The notes: generated by a model not told the origin, from the letters alone. Counted from the first letter of the stretch, positions 51,035-59,535 are shown. The stretch: DNA of 64,000 nucleotides from Accumulibacter sp. (GCA_024235695.1 JACKLX010000014.1:47490-111489); one strand, 5' to 3'. A program made the numbers and translations.

Positions 51035-53175
51035 CCATCCATCAGGAGCCAAGCAAGCTGATGAAGAGTACCGACAACGCGCCGCCTGCGTCTTTGATGA
51101 TCATTGGCCAGGTCGCATCTCCCGGTCTTGCTCGGGGGCCTGCCTTGCACTGCGATTGCGCCAGAAAGCAGGTTGCCGTTCCGCGCCGGCAGGTGAGCGA
51201 GACGGAGGTGCAAGGAGAGATCGCGCGCTTCGACGCCGCGGTTTACGCCGCGGAGAGGAAGCTGCTGGAGGTTCAAGAGAGCGTCCGGCGCAGCCTGGGG
51301 ACGGATGAGGCGGAGATTTTTGAAGCACAAATCCTCCTCCTGCGCGACGTGCAACTGCGCGATGAGGTTCGTCAGCTTTGCCTCGAAAATCGGATGAATG
51401 TCGAGGCCGCCGTCGATGAAGCGATCAAACGACTGATGGACCTGTTTGCGCGCCTCGATGATCCCTACTTCCGTGAGCGGGCCGCCGATCTGCACGACGT
51501 TGGCAGACGCCTGCAGGATCACCTTGAAGAGAATGGGCTACCGGATGTTCCGGTCCTTCACGATGGCTGCGTCATTGTCACCAACGAGCTGCTGGCGTCT
51601 GTCGTTGCCCAGCTGGAAGGCCACGGCGTGCGTGCCCTGATTGTCGAAAAAGGCGGCCTGACGGCGCACGCGACGATTCTGGCTCGCTCGCTTGGCATCC
51701 CGACCCTCGTGCACGTGCCGGACGCCACTCGGAGAATACGTACCGGCGACCAGGTGATCGTCGATGCGCTGGCCGGACGCGCCTTCATCAACCCGCAAGC
51801 AGAGGTGCTGCGCAGATACGACCGACTGGAGGACGACCTGCAGGCTCACCAGGGCGTCTTGAAAGGCTTGATCGGCCTGCCGGCGGTCACGCGGGACGGC
51901 ATCGAGATCAAACTCTGTGCCAATATCGGTCAGACAGCCGATGCGGTAACGGCCGCGAAGCTCGGAGCCGACGGCGTCGGACTGTATCGTACCGAGTTCG
52001 TCTTCCTGGTCCAGGATAAATTCCCTTCGGAGGACGAGCAGTACCGGTTCTACCGTGCCACAGCCGAGCACCTGCAGCCGGGCGAAACGGTGATCCGCCT
52101 TCTCGATGTCGGCAGCGACAAACCGCTGAGCTATTTCCCGCTGCCCCGCGAAGCCAATCCGGCCCTGGGCTATCGGGGCATCAGGCTTCTGCTCGGCCAT
52201 CCGACCCTTCTGCAGGCGCAGTTGCGTGCCATCCTCAGGCTCAGCGCTTCGCATCCGGTCGCCATCCTCCTGCCGATGATCGATGGCATGGACGAGCTGC
52301 GCGCGGCCAAAGCAGCCATCGAAACGGCAAAGGCGGAACTCGTCGCCACCGGGCAGTCGTTCAATCCCGATATTCCTGTCGGCGCGATGATCGAAACGCC
52401 ATCGGCGGCGATCGTCATCGAACACCTGGCCGACGAGGTCGACTTCTTGAGTGTTGGCAGCAACGACCTCGTCCAGTTTCTGCTGGCGGCTGACCGAATT
52501 CGTGGCGAAACGCCGTCCACCTACGACCCCTTGCATCCGGCGGTCATCCAGGTACTCGCCACGCTGGCACGCGTGGCCAGCAGCAAGGGCAAACCCATCT
52601 CCCTGTGCGGCGAAATCGCCAGCGATCCGGCGTTCACGAACCTCTTGGTCGGCCTGGGATTTCGGAGCCTCAGCGTCAGTCCGGGCCGACTGCTGGACGT
52701 CAAGCACGCGATTCGCTCGACCACCTTGCAGGACGCCGAAAGCCTGGCCGGCGAGGTTCTGGCAATGTGCTCGACGGTCGCCATCAGGACGCAGGTGGAG
52801 GACGATTGGGAACGGCGCCGACCGGTATCTTCACCCGAGTTCCCGACGTCGAGCTTGACGACCAGCACGACCAGCGCCGAGCCCCGCCCAATCATCCACG
52901 ACGTCGTCAGGCAGCGCTTCGAATCGCCGGCGGGCGCCGCTCTGGCGTCCCTGAGCTACGTCATCGAAGGCGAGCGTGTCATCCTGGACCATAGCTTTGT
53001 TCCCGGCGAGCTGCGCGGACGCGGCATCGCCGCTGCCTTGGCCCGCAGGGCGCTGGACGAGGCGCGGCAACGGCGCTGGAAGATCGTCCCTCGCTGTTCG
53101 TATGTCGCCAGATTCATCGAGCGTCACCCGGAATTCGCGGACCTGGTCGACCGGCAGGACGAGGATCAGGAATGA
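51031..53175 (+). CDS. PTS enzyme I-like protein fused to a C-terminal GNAT domain
   Basis: The 714-residue protein has a full enzyme I (PEP-protein phosphotransferase) layout. It has the N-terminal GQVASPGLARGPAL, the phospho-histidine motif GGLTAHATILARSLGIP (His near residue 213), and PEP-binding motifs GADGVGLYRTEF, GYRGIRLLL and VGSNDLVQFLLAADR. The catalytic Cys is in SLCGEIASDP (near 526). After a Ser/Thr/Pro-rich linker, a GNAT-like domain of the YjdJ type follows from about 618, with VIEGERVILDHSFVPGELRGRGIAAALARRAL. No GAF domain is present, so it is not PtsP. No HPr gene lies near. The fused GNAT suggests phosphorylation-linked acetyl transfer or CoA sensing, which is inference. 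It is coupled to the PLP enzyme gene. Confidence 0.85.
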   Translation: MTIHQEPSKLMKSTDNAPPASLMIIGQVASPGLARGPALHCDCARKQVAVPRRQVSETEVQGEIARFDAAVYAAERKLLEVQESVRRSLGTDEAEIFEAQILLLRDVQLRDEVRQLCLENRMNVEAAVDEAIKRLMDLFARLDDPYFRERAADLHDVGRRLQDHLEENGLPDVPVLHDGCVIVTNELLASVVAQLEGHGVRALIVEKGGLTAHATILARSLGIPTLVHVPDATRRIRTGDQVIVDALAGRAFINPQAEVLRRYDRLEDDLQAHQGVLKGLIGLPAVTRDGIEIKLCANIGQTADAVTAAKLGADGVGLYRTEFVFLVQDKFPSEDEQYRFYRATAEHLQPGETVIRLLDVGSDKPLSYFPLPREANPALGYRGIRLLLGHPTLLQAQLRAILRLSASHPVAILLPMIDGMDELRAAKAAIETAKAELVATGQSFNPDIPVGAMIETPSAAIVIEHLADEVDFLSVGSNDLVQFLLAADRIRGETPSTYDPLHPAVIQVLATLARVASSKGKPISLCGEIASDPAFTNLLVGLGFRSLSVSPGRLLDVKHAIRSTTLQDAESLAGEVLAMCSTVAIRTQVEDDWERRRPVSSPEFPTSSLTTSTTSAEPRPIIHDVVRQRFESPAGAALASLSYVIEGERVILDHSFVPGELRGRGIAAALARRALDEARQRRWKIVPRCSYVARFIERHPEFADLVDRQDEDQE

Positions 53176-53294
53176 GGCGAGTGTTTCCAGCGGCAGTGGC
53201 GCGAACGATAGTCGATGATCTAGACGTGACGGATTGCCAGCGGCTGCTTGTCCCCCGGGATGTCGGAGCACAGCGCAACTGAAGGGAGAATCAA

Positions 53295-53882
53295 GTGAAC
53301 GGGGTAATTTCCAGGCTGCTGCTAGAGCATCGAAACCTTGGCAAGCTGCTCGGTCTGCTTGATCGTTTTCCTGTCAATCGCAACGATCCGACGCTCGACG
53401 AGATAACGCTTCTGGCTGACGTCTTTTCTTACCTGACATGTTTTCCAGACCTTCGTCATCACCCGCTCGAGGACCGTATTGTTGCCAGGCTGCGCACCAG
53501 GAATGCGCTGATGGCCGACATTGGCGACGAGATCGATCGCCAGCATCAAGTATTGGCCAGACAGGGCGCTGACCTGATGCGCGACCTGGAGTCGGCTGCC
53601 CGCGCGGAAACGACATCCTGGCCAGCCGTTGCAGGCAACGCCCGGTTATACGCTGAACGCCTCCGCCACAACATGGCGGTAGAGGAATTGGCGCTTTTCC
53701 CGGTGGCCGACGAGGTCCTTGATGATGCGGACTGGCGTGCCATCGTCACCGCATCCCCCGGGCAGGCGCCGGCCGATCCGCTTTTCGTTCTACAGACGGA
53801 AAGGCGCTTCGCCGAACTTCGCCGAGTGATCGTCGCAGAAGCAGGCTGTGACTGTCTCCAGAAGCCCGCAGCGGATGGGTGA
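53295..53882 (+). CDS. HHE hemerythrin-domain protein (second in island)
   Basis: The 195-residue product is an HHE-type helical protein. Candidate ligands are in LLLEHRNLGKLL, LRHHPLEDRIV, EIDRQHQVLARQG and LRHNMAVEELALFPV. The start is a GTG at 53295 after a good ribosome site (GGGAG). It lies 120 bases behind the EI-GNAT gene in the same direction and may share its transcript. This is the fourth hemerythrin-type protein in the window. Confidence 0.85.
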   Translation: MNGVISRLLLEHRNLGKLLGLLDRFPVNRNDPTLDEITLLADVFSYLTCFPDLRHHPLEDRIVARLRTRNALMADIGDEIDRQHQVLARQGADLMRDLESAARAETTSWPAVAGNARLYAERLRHNMAVEELALFPVADEVLDDADWRAIVTASPGQAPADPLFVLQTERRFAELRRVIVAEAGCDCLQKPAADG

Positions 53883-54118
53883 TGGTGCGTCGTATCGCGG
53901 CGCAAGGCCCTCGCTTGCGAATCCCTCAGGCGGGAATCCGACTCGGCGGCAGAGCATTTATTTTGGCAGGGCATATCCGGGGTGGCTGTGCGGCGCTTTC
54001 TCTTGCCGTTCATCACTGGTGATCGAGCGGGGATGCGAACGGAGCCCTTCGAGCTGGCGTGACGGCGCGCCACTACCGCAGGTGGCGCCATGAACTTGGG
54101 GGGCGGTGTCGGCGGCCC

Positions 54119-54183
54119 GGGATGACCGCCAGGAGCGGCTCACCGACTGCAATCCCCCGGCGCGGCCGGGGGGCGGTCATTTC
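54119..54183 (+). promoter_or_regulatory. Structured leader of the cupin gene
   Basis: ATGACCGCC (54122-54130) pairs perfectly with GGCGGTCAT (54172-54180). Three further pairs, two of them G-T, extend the stem to 54119-54183. Inside it lies a second hairpin, CCCCCGG (54154-54160) with CCGGGGG (54166-54172, sharing one edge base). The element ends just before the cupin ribosome site (GAGGGGGAG near 54187). It could control translation or RNA stability. The rest of 53883-54202 holds no gene. Confidence 0.6.
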
Positions 54184-54202
54184 GACGAGGGGGAGTTTTT
54201 TC

Positions 54203-54535
54203 ATGGCACTATCACACGCCAAGTCAGGCGATCTGGTGAACATCAACGATGCTGCCGACGCGCCCGCCAGCAACACGTCGGCCACACTGGTGCGCGACGA
54301 ACATATCGAGATCTTCCGCCTGGTCCTGAGCGCCGGTACCCGCATGCAGGAACACAGCGCTGCCGGGGCCATGACGGTGCAGTGTCTGAGGGGCGAAGTG
54401 GACTTCCTCTGTCACGATAGAACCCGGACGCTGTCGCCGGGCGACCTCCTCTACCTGAAAAATGCAGCGCCCCATGCCGTGCATTGCCGAGAGGGTGCCA
54501 CCCTTCTCGTCACTTTGATATTGAACCGGCAATAG
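54203..54535 (+). CDS. Small cupin-domain protein
   Basis: The 110-residue product is a single cupin barrel. The metal-site residues of motif 1 fall in AGTRMQEHSAAGAMTVQCLRGEV, which keeps one His and a Glu, and motif 2 in LSPGDLLYLKNAAPHAVHC. Such cupins act in stress or sugar and aromatic metabolism, often as metal-binding sensors. The start at 54203 follows a strong ribosome site and a long, stable stem-loop. Confidence 0.85.
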   Translation: MALSHAKSGDLVNINDAADAPASNTSATLVRDEHIEIFRLVLSAGTRMQEHSAAGAMTVQCLRGEVDFLCHDRTRTLSPGDLLYLKNAAPHAVHCREGATLLVTLILNRQ

Positions 54536-54588
54536 CTGTCCAGCGACGGGCATTCCGCCAAGACCTGGGCAACAGAGCCACCGATCGA

Positions 54589-54789
54589 ATGCCGGAAACC
54601 CCCCGGTCCTATGTCTGCACGGTGAACATCGACGACTGCGCTGACGTCAGCATTCGCTTCGAGCATCGAGCAGCGCTGTCGAAAGCAATCCGTGCAGCAA
54701 CCGCGGATCCCGGTGGCTGGCGCGGCCGTCTCGTGCTCGAGAGCCGGCTCTCGCGTTGCACGGCCGACGCCAGGAAGCAAGAGTTCTAG
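54589..54789 (+). CDS. Possible small ORF
   Basis: A 66-codon frame with no recognised motif lies 54 bases behind the cupin gene. It ends in a basic tail and its stop overlaps the convergent universal stress gene by four bases. The sequence has a plausible soluble pattern (YVCTVNIDDCADVSIRFEHRA is beta-like), but no ribosome site is clear. It may not be real. Confidence 0.25.
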   Translation: MPETPRSYVCTVNIDDCADVSIRFEHRAALSKAIRAATADPGGWRGRLVLESRLSRCTADARKQEF

Positions 54790-55196
54790 CGAACCACCAG
54801 TACGGAACAGTTGGCGTGGCGCACTACCTTGGCCGCGGTCGAGCCGAGAAAGTAATCCTGCAAGCCGGGTCGATGCGAGGCGATGATGATCAAATCGACC
54901 TTGTTCTCCTTGGCCACGTCGAGAATGGTCTCGTAGGAATGGCCGGTTCTTACGTCGACATCCATGTGCATGCCGCTGGCTTCGGCTATTGCTTTCAGTT
55001 CCGCTTTCGTCGAATTGACTGATTTATCGAGCAGACCTGCCGGCAGGTCGACCGCCGCCCAGTTCGGAATGTCTTCCACCACATTCAGCAAGATGATCTT
55101 CGAGCCCTGCGCGCCGTAGGATGCGGCAAGATTGACGATTGCCTTGCCTTCGGTGATGTGCGCCATGTCGATCGGTACCAGGATAGTCTTGTACAT
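54786..55196 (-). CDS. Universal stress protein (UspA family)
   Basis: The 136-residue product has the UspA fold: MYKTILVPIDMAHITEGKA at the start, VDLIIIASHRPGLQDYFLGSTAAKVVRHANCSVLVVR at the end, which contains the ATP-binding pattern G-2x-G-9x-G(S/T) only in part (LGSTAAKVVRHA keeps one part). It responds to starvation, oxygen limitation or other stress in most bacteria. ATG 55196 gives the standard N-terminus. Confidence 0.92.
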   Translation of the reverse strand: MYKTILVPIDMAHITEGKAIVNLAASYGAQGSKIILLNVVEDIPNWAAVDLPAGLLDKSVNSTKAELKAIAEASGMHMDVDVRTGHSYETILDVAKENKVDLIIIASHRPGLQDYFLGSTAAKVVRHANCSVLVVR

Positions 55197-55606
55197 GTTG
55201 TTACTCCTCTGCTTTTCGGCCTGAATGAACCTGCGAAGAAACGACCATGCTGACGTTGTCGGCAAGTATCACCGACGCAAGCCGCCACAGTCAATCGCCG
55301 ATTCAGGACATGAACCGGTCATCAAGCCGCCAGAGGAGCTTGGCAATCTCTCGTGGCACCGCCTGTCGCCATGAGCTGGATGATCCGCTTTCACATGGCA
55401 ACGCGAAATGCAACATTCAACATCGTTCGAGAACTGCAGAAACCATGTCGGTTCCCGTCCGCCCACCGCTGTTTCGGCCGGCAAACCTGAACCGCGAAGC
55501 CGCTGCGCGCAGCCAGGAGCGGCGCCGCGGCGTGCATCGGATCGTCGAGAAGCCGGAGCCGAGGTTGCCGGAACAGTCGTCCGCGGCCTCCAGCAGCACT
55601 TTCCAG
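55197..55606. other. Gap between uspA and mscS
   Basis: About 410 bases. Only short or antisense frames are present, without recognisable products. The uspA promoter should lie in the part nearest 55197. No clear terminator for the mscS gene was noticed at its 3' end. Confidence 0.4.
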
Positions 55607-56470
55607 TCAGGACTCGCGGGCAGCAGCGCTTCTGCTGCCTCTTTTCACCGCCGGCACGCCTTGCGGGAAGAGGATTTCGCGCTGCGGCGTCGGCATCGCG
55701 CCGCCGCCGCGCTCGACCGCTTCCTTCATCCGCTCGGGCAGCTCGTAGCGAAGCGCCCACCAGTCGTCGGGCGCGCACCACGGCTGGACCACGAGACGCA
55801 TCGACGTGTCGCCGAAGTCGTCGACGCCGATCCGGGTCTCCGGCGCGCGCAGCACGCGCGACTCGGCGGCGAGCATGTCGAGCAGGGCGCGCCGCACGGC
55901 GCCCAGATCGCTCGCGATCGAGATTTCGAGCGTGAGATCGAGGCGGCGCTCCGGATTCGTGCTCCAGTTCTCGATCGGCTTCTCGGCGATATAGGCGTTC
56001 GGGATCACCACCCGCCGCTTGTCGAGCGTGTCGAGGATCGTCGAGAACGCGCCCATCTCGATGACGCGGCCCTCGAAATCCCCGGTCTCGATGAAATCGC
56101 CCACCTTGAACGGGCGGAAAATCATCAGCATCACGCCCGAGGCGAAGTTGGAAAGGGAGCCCTGCAGCGCGAGTCCGATCGCCAGGCTCGATGCGCCCAG
56201 TATGGTGATCAAGGACGCCGTCTCGACTCCCATCACGCCGAACACCGCGATCACGAGCACGGTGACGAGCAGGTAGTAGACGCTGCTCGCCAGTACCTTG
56301 ACCAGGGATTCGTCGAGCGACGCGGCCCGGAAGAGACGCAGCGCGCCGCGACGCGCGATGCGACAGGCGATCAGGCCGGCGATCAGGACAGCGATGCCGC
56401 CGCCGATGCGGAGCACAATCGGGCCGACGACGGTCAGGATGTCGCGTAGCGTGTCGATGTCGATTTGCAT
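55607..56470 (-). CDS. MscS-type mechanosensitive channel
   Basis: The 287-residue protein is a small-conductance mechanosensitive channel. It has three membrane helices; the pore-lining third reads GASSLAIGLALQGSLSNFASGVMLM, with the Ala/Gly pattern of MscS, then RPFKVGDFIETGDFEG leads into the cytoplasmic domain with a beta core (VVIPNAYIAEKPIENWS). It protects cells during osmotic downshock. ATG 56470 was chosen after the short open lead. A promoter with a palindromic spacer lies 85 bases upstream. A truncated paralogue lies at 58446-58733. Confidence 0.93.
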   Translation of the reverse strand: MQIDIDTLRDILTVVGPIVLRIGGGIAVLIAGLIACRIARRGALRLFRAASLDESLVKVLASSVYYLLVTVLVIAVFGVMGVETASLITILGASSLAIGLALQGSLSNFASGVMLMIFRPFKVGDFIETGDFEGRVIEMGAFSTILDTLDKRRVVIPNAYIAEKPIENWSTNPERRLDLTLEISIASDLGAVRRALLDMLAAESRVLRAPETRIGVDDFGDTSMRLVVQPWCAPDDWWALRYELPERMKEAVERGGGAMPTPQREILFPQGVPAVKRGSRSAAARES

Positions 56471-56554
56471 TGCCAAGCCTCCCAAAGTGGCGACGCCCGG
56501 CCCGGGCGTTTGCCTCTCCCAAGGGAGTCAGCAAATCCAGCCGATGCCAGTGAG

Positions 56555-56584
56555 AGTATAGGAGCCTCCATCAAGAGGCGTCAA
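56555..56584 (-). promoter_or_regulatory. mscS promoter with palindromic spacer (copy A)
   Basis: On the minus strand -35 TTGACG (56584-56579) and -10 TATACT (56560-56555) are 18 bases apart. Between them GCCTC and GAGGC form an inverted repeat around six bases (56564-56579). The same layout, with changed but still paired bases, stands in front of the broken mscS copy. An operator for a repressor is plausible. Confidence 0.65.
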
Positions 56585-56861
56585 TTTCGACCGTCGGACC
56601 TGTGGTGGCTTCCGGCAGGCTCCGTCATCTGGCGTGGCGGCAATGTCGCTTCGCACCGACGGGCCAGGATGCCGCGCGGCAGAAGCGGCGATGATGACGG
56701 CGGCGAGTCGAAAACTGTCGACAAATCTTACAGGTCGCAGGCGCCCCTTTCCCGCGCCTTTTGCCAACCTATTGAAATAACGCCGTTTCAACGAACAGGT
56801 ACGTACCTTGCTTCGAACACGGGAAGGCGCAGGGTCAGTTCATCCGGACAGGCGTTGGGAC

Positions 56862-57018
56862 TTCGCTCTTTTCCATCATTGCCTATTTCGTCGCCAGTTA
56901 TTTCATCCGGCGCATCTGACGCAGGGCGGCTATCCTGAGAGGATTGACTCGAGGTTTGCTGATCTTCGCCTGCGCTTTGCTGTTGCTCGCGGCAAGTCGC
57001 CACACTGGTCGACCGGAT
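56862..57018 (+). pseudogene. Broken copy of the small membrane protein gene
   Basis: Translation gives SIIAYFVASYFIRRI and then a stop. The DNA continues to match the intact gene at 59185-59484 (for example the GGATTGACTCGAGG part at 56941), but in a shifted frame. A one-base loss and nearby gain around 56913-56930 explain the break. No start codon matches that of the intact copy. Confidence 0.75.
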
Positions 57019-57419
57019 GCAACCGGTAACTCCGCGGCGTTTTTCCCAGGCGCGGCGCTGGCGTCGACAATTTCCTTATATCGACACGCGAGAAGAGGAG
57101 GAGGTCAAGATGGCGACGAATCAAGAGCCGGCGGGCACGGCGTGCGCGGCCGAGTGGCGGCAGTGCCGTCGCGATTTGTCGGCAGCGGTTTGGCGGTGGA
57201 GTTCTCTGCAATCGCGAAGGCATCAGCGATACAGCTTACCGGTGGCGCGTAGCCGCCTGGGCGCGTCGCTGGACAGAGGCGATAGCCTCTCACGCCGTCG
57301 CCAGTCGGGGCACTTCTGCTGTCGATGTCGGCCCCCTGCAAAGCGAAACCGCGGCCGGGACGTCTGAGCTGACCCTGGATCCGGCGGCGGCCTGCAGCTA
57401 CACCTGGTGCGCGGCTGAT

Positions 57420-57775
57420 GTTCTCCCGAAGGTCAAACTGGGTGCATGTTTATGGCCGCCCTGTCGACCTGCGTGCAACCCTCTCGACGGCCTCTTTACG
57501 CACTGACGCGCTACGCTCGGTCAGGACCCCTGAGCGGCCAGCTGTTCGCCTTCTTCAACCGTCGCGCCACGCAGGTCAAGGTCCCTCTACTGGATCGCAT
57601 CGTGGCCTGTGCGGGGCCAAGCGCCTCGAAGCCGGTCGTTTCCTGTCTCCGGACTGGTCGAAAGTGAGCACGCGGGAAACCGACTGACCGGCCTGAAACT
57701 ACTCCTGGAAGGCATCGAGCCCAAGCGCTTCAAAGCGTTATCAGCACCCCGGAAATGCCAAGAACCTACATAAAA
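57420..57775 (+). pseudogene. IS66 tnpB remnant
   Basis: Pieces in different frames give VYGRPVDLRATL, DPLSGQLFAFFNRRATQVKV and TGLKLLLEGIEPKRFK, which are hallmarks of the IS66 TnpB accessory protein. At least three frameshifts break it. It probably has no function. Confidence 0.8.
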
Positions 57776-57823
57776 TGTCGTTTAAAACAGCGACTTGAAG
57801 GCAGCTCGCGGTATAATAGCGGC

Positions 57824-58443
57824 ATGAATCCGGCGGTTGTGATCCCCTTCCTAAGTCTGCTGACGAGGCGGCTGCGCCGACCCCGCAACAGATCGTCGAA
57901 CTGATCAGCACCCTGCGCCGTCACGAACACCGAGGCGCCTTGCGCCAGGAAATCACCGCCCCAAACAGCAACCTCGATTGGTTCAAGCGCCAGCCTTCGG
58001 GCAGAAGAGCGAGCGACGACGAGACGGGCCACGGCCAGATGAGTTTCGGGCGAGTTGCTCACCCAGCCGACGCTACCGGTACTCTGGCCAGCCGGCGGCC
58101 GCCCACAATCGCCGGCGACCCGGCGCGCCAGGACGAAGCGCTCCTGTTCTTCGACGAGTCACGCGTGCCGGTCGAAGTCATCGAACTCTGCGGCTCCGGA
58201 AAACCAACGGCCTTGCTCCGAAGACTACGAAGTCATCAGCCACAAGGAAAGCTATCGCCTGGCGCAACGGCCGGAAGCTACGTGGTGACTGGCATCGGCG
58301 GCCGGTGGTCAAGATCAAGGCCAGCGCGCTTCGTCTGCGCTGCCGCACTGGCTGGGGTGATCGACGGCAGCTGGGCGGACGTGAGCTTGCTGCTTGCTGC
58401 TCGACAAGTTTGCCTGTACCACCTGCCGTTGTGGTCGCCAGCA
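57824..58443 (+). pseudogene. IS66 tnpC (transposase) remnant, 5' part
   Basis: From ATG 57824 frames can be joined to give NLDWFKRQ, ALLFFDESRVPVEVIEL, EDYEVISHKESYRLAQRP, GVIDGSWADVSLL and LLDKFA, all matching the first half of IS66 transposase. The rest, including the catalytic DDE domain, is missing because mscS copy B begins at the break. A promoter-like GGTATAATAG lies just before the start. Confidence 0.85.
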
Positions 58444-58445
58444 CC

Positions 58446-58733
58446 GAGGCTCGAAGCGCCGAGGATGGGGATCACGGACGCCGTCTCGACTCCCATCACG
58501 CCGAACACAGCGATCACCAGCACCGCGACGAGCAGGTAGTAGACGCTGCTCGCCAGCAACTCGACCAGCGACTTGTCGAGCGACGCCGCCGCCAAAAGGC
58601 CGCGCGCGGCGCGACGCGCGATGCGACACGCGATGAGCCCGGCGATCAGGACGGCGATGCCGCCGCCTGCGCGCAGGGCAAACGGGCCGATGACGGTCAG
58701 CACCTCGCGCAACGTGTCCACGTCGATCTGCAT
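58446..58733 (-). pseudogene. Truncated mscS copy
   Basis: From ATG 58733 the first 95 or so residues match the intact channel: MQIDVDTLREVLTVIGP, LIAGLIACRIARRAARG, and SSVYYLLVAVLVIAVFGVMGVETAS. The match stops at LGASSL, just before the pore helix, where the IS66 remnant begins. The pore and cytoplasmic domain are absent, so it cannot form a channel. It keeps its promoter. Confidence 0.88.
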
Positions 58734-58817
58734 TGCCATACTCCTTCACCACCACGGCGCCGCACGGCGCTGCCTTCCGCTCTGACCAGGGCCGGGAAAT
58801 CGTATCTGCCAACGAGA

Positions 58818-58847
58818 AGTGTAGGAGCCGCCGCGTTGCGGCGTCAA
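58818..58847 (-). promoter_or_regulatory. Promoter with palindromic spacer (copy B)
   Basis: TTGACG (58847-58842) and TACACT (58823-58818) are 18 bases apart, as in copy A. The spacer repeat reads GCCGC and GCGGC around six bases (58827-58842). Compared with copy A, both arms changed together, so pairing is kept. Confidence 0.6.
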
Positions 58848-59184
58848 TCTCGAATGTCGCGGCGGTGGTGAGCAAGCAGCGGCCAATCGGGCGCATGATC
58901 GTGTCGGCCGCCCGGGTGCCTTTGATCGGCCAGTCCGGGAGGGAGTCCAGATGCGCTTCGGTGGCGACCGAGGCCTGGCGGATGTCGAACATCGCCGCGG
59001 CGCCGAAATCCTGGTTCGCCGCATGCCCGGAGCAGCTGGAGCTGTGCGCAAGCGCCAAGCCGGGCCTGCGCTGAAGCAAGAAGCGGGCGATATCGTGTCC
59101 AGCGGCAGGTCCCCGACCGGCTTGACGCTTGGCATCGCGGTGCGGCACGATCGTTTCGCCTTTTCTTTCCCGGATCCGGGCGCC

Positions 59185-59484
59185 ATGTTGACCTTCGCTC
59201 TTTCCACCATTGCCTATTTCGTCGCCAGTTATTTCATCCGGCGCACTCTCGACGGTATGGCCATCCCGAGAGGATTGACTCGAGGCTTGCTGATCTTCGC
59301 CTGCGCTTTGGCTGTTGCCTGCGGCGTCGCCACACTGGTCGACCGGACAACGAGCGCGAGGGCAAGCACGTCACGGCTTTCTGCTGTGAATCTTGCTTCT
59401 CCCGGAACCCGCACGACAACGGCGCCTCAGCCGCTTGATGCCACGCCTGGCGATCAACCGAGAGGAGGGGCGGCATTCGGCTGA
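59185..59484 (+). CDS. Small two-helix membrane protein
   Basis: The 99-residue product has two hydrophobic segments, LTFALSTIAYFVASYFI and TRGLLIFACALAVACGVATLV, joined by the short basic loop RRTLDGMAIPRG, and then a Ser/Thr/Pro-rich tail. Similar small inner-membrane proteins with an MAIPRG-like loop occur in other proteobacteria; their function is unknown to me. It is divergent from the truncated mscS copy, and the same pair occurs in copy A, so it may work with MscS. Confidence 0.7.
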   Translation: MLTFALSTIAYFVASYFIRRTLDGMAIPRGLTRGLLIFACALAVACGVATLVDRTTSARASTSRLSAVNLASPGTRTTTAPQPLDATPGDQPRGGAAFG

Positions 59485-59535
59485 TTCGGAATGCGCTGGC
59501 CCGCCTGGCGTGGGATCCTGCTGGCGAGCGCCGGC

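Larger units (their letters stand above)
56183..57018. repeat. mscS / small-membrane-protein cassette, copy A
   Basis: This segment is matched by 58446-59346 in the same orientation, in three patches: the first third of mscS, the promoter region, and the divergent small membrane gene. Between the patches, similarity is not obvious. In copy A the channel is whole and the small gene is broken. Confidence 0.7.
57020..58443 (+). mobile_element. Decayed IS66-family element
   Basis: Remnants of all three IS66 genes occur in the usual order. A tnpA-like part (about 57110-57420) shows EGISDTAYRWRVAAWARR when frames are joined, then SELTLD near its end. tnpB and most of the first half of tnpC follow. 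Each has several frameshifts. The right side ends abruptly at about 58443, where mscS copy B begins. No inverted repeats were identified. The element cannot move by itself. Confidence 0.85.
58446..59346. repeat. mscS / small-membrane-protein cassette, copy B
   Basis: Partner of 56183-57018. Here the channel is cut short and the divergent small membrane gene is whole, the mirror of copy A. Confidence 0.7.

Noticed and set aside
56772-56791. TTGAAA/TTTCAA inverted repeat upstream of the broken small gene
   Set aside because: Only six pairs in a more AT-rich spot, and no gene start is close enough to give it a role.
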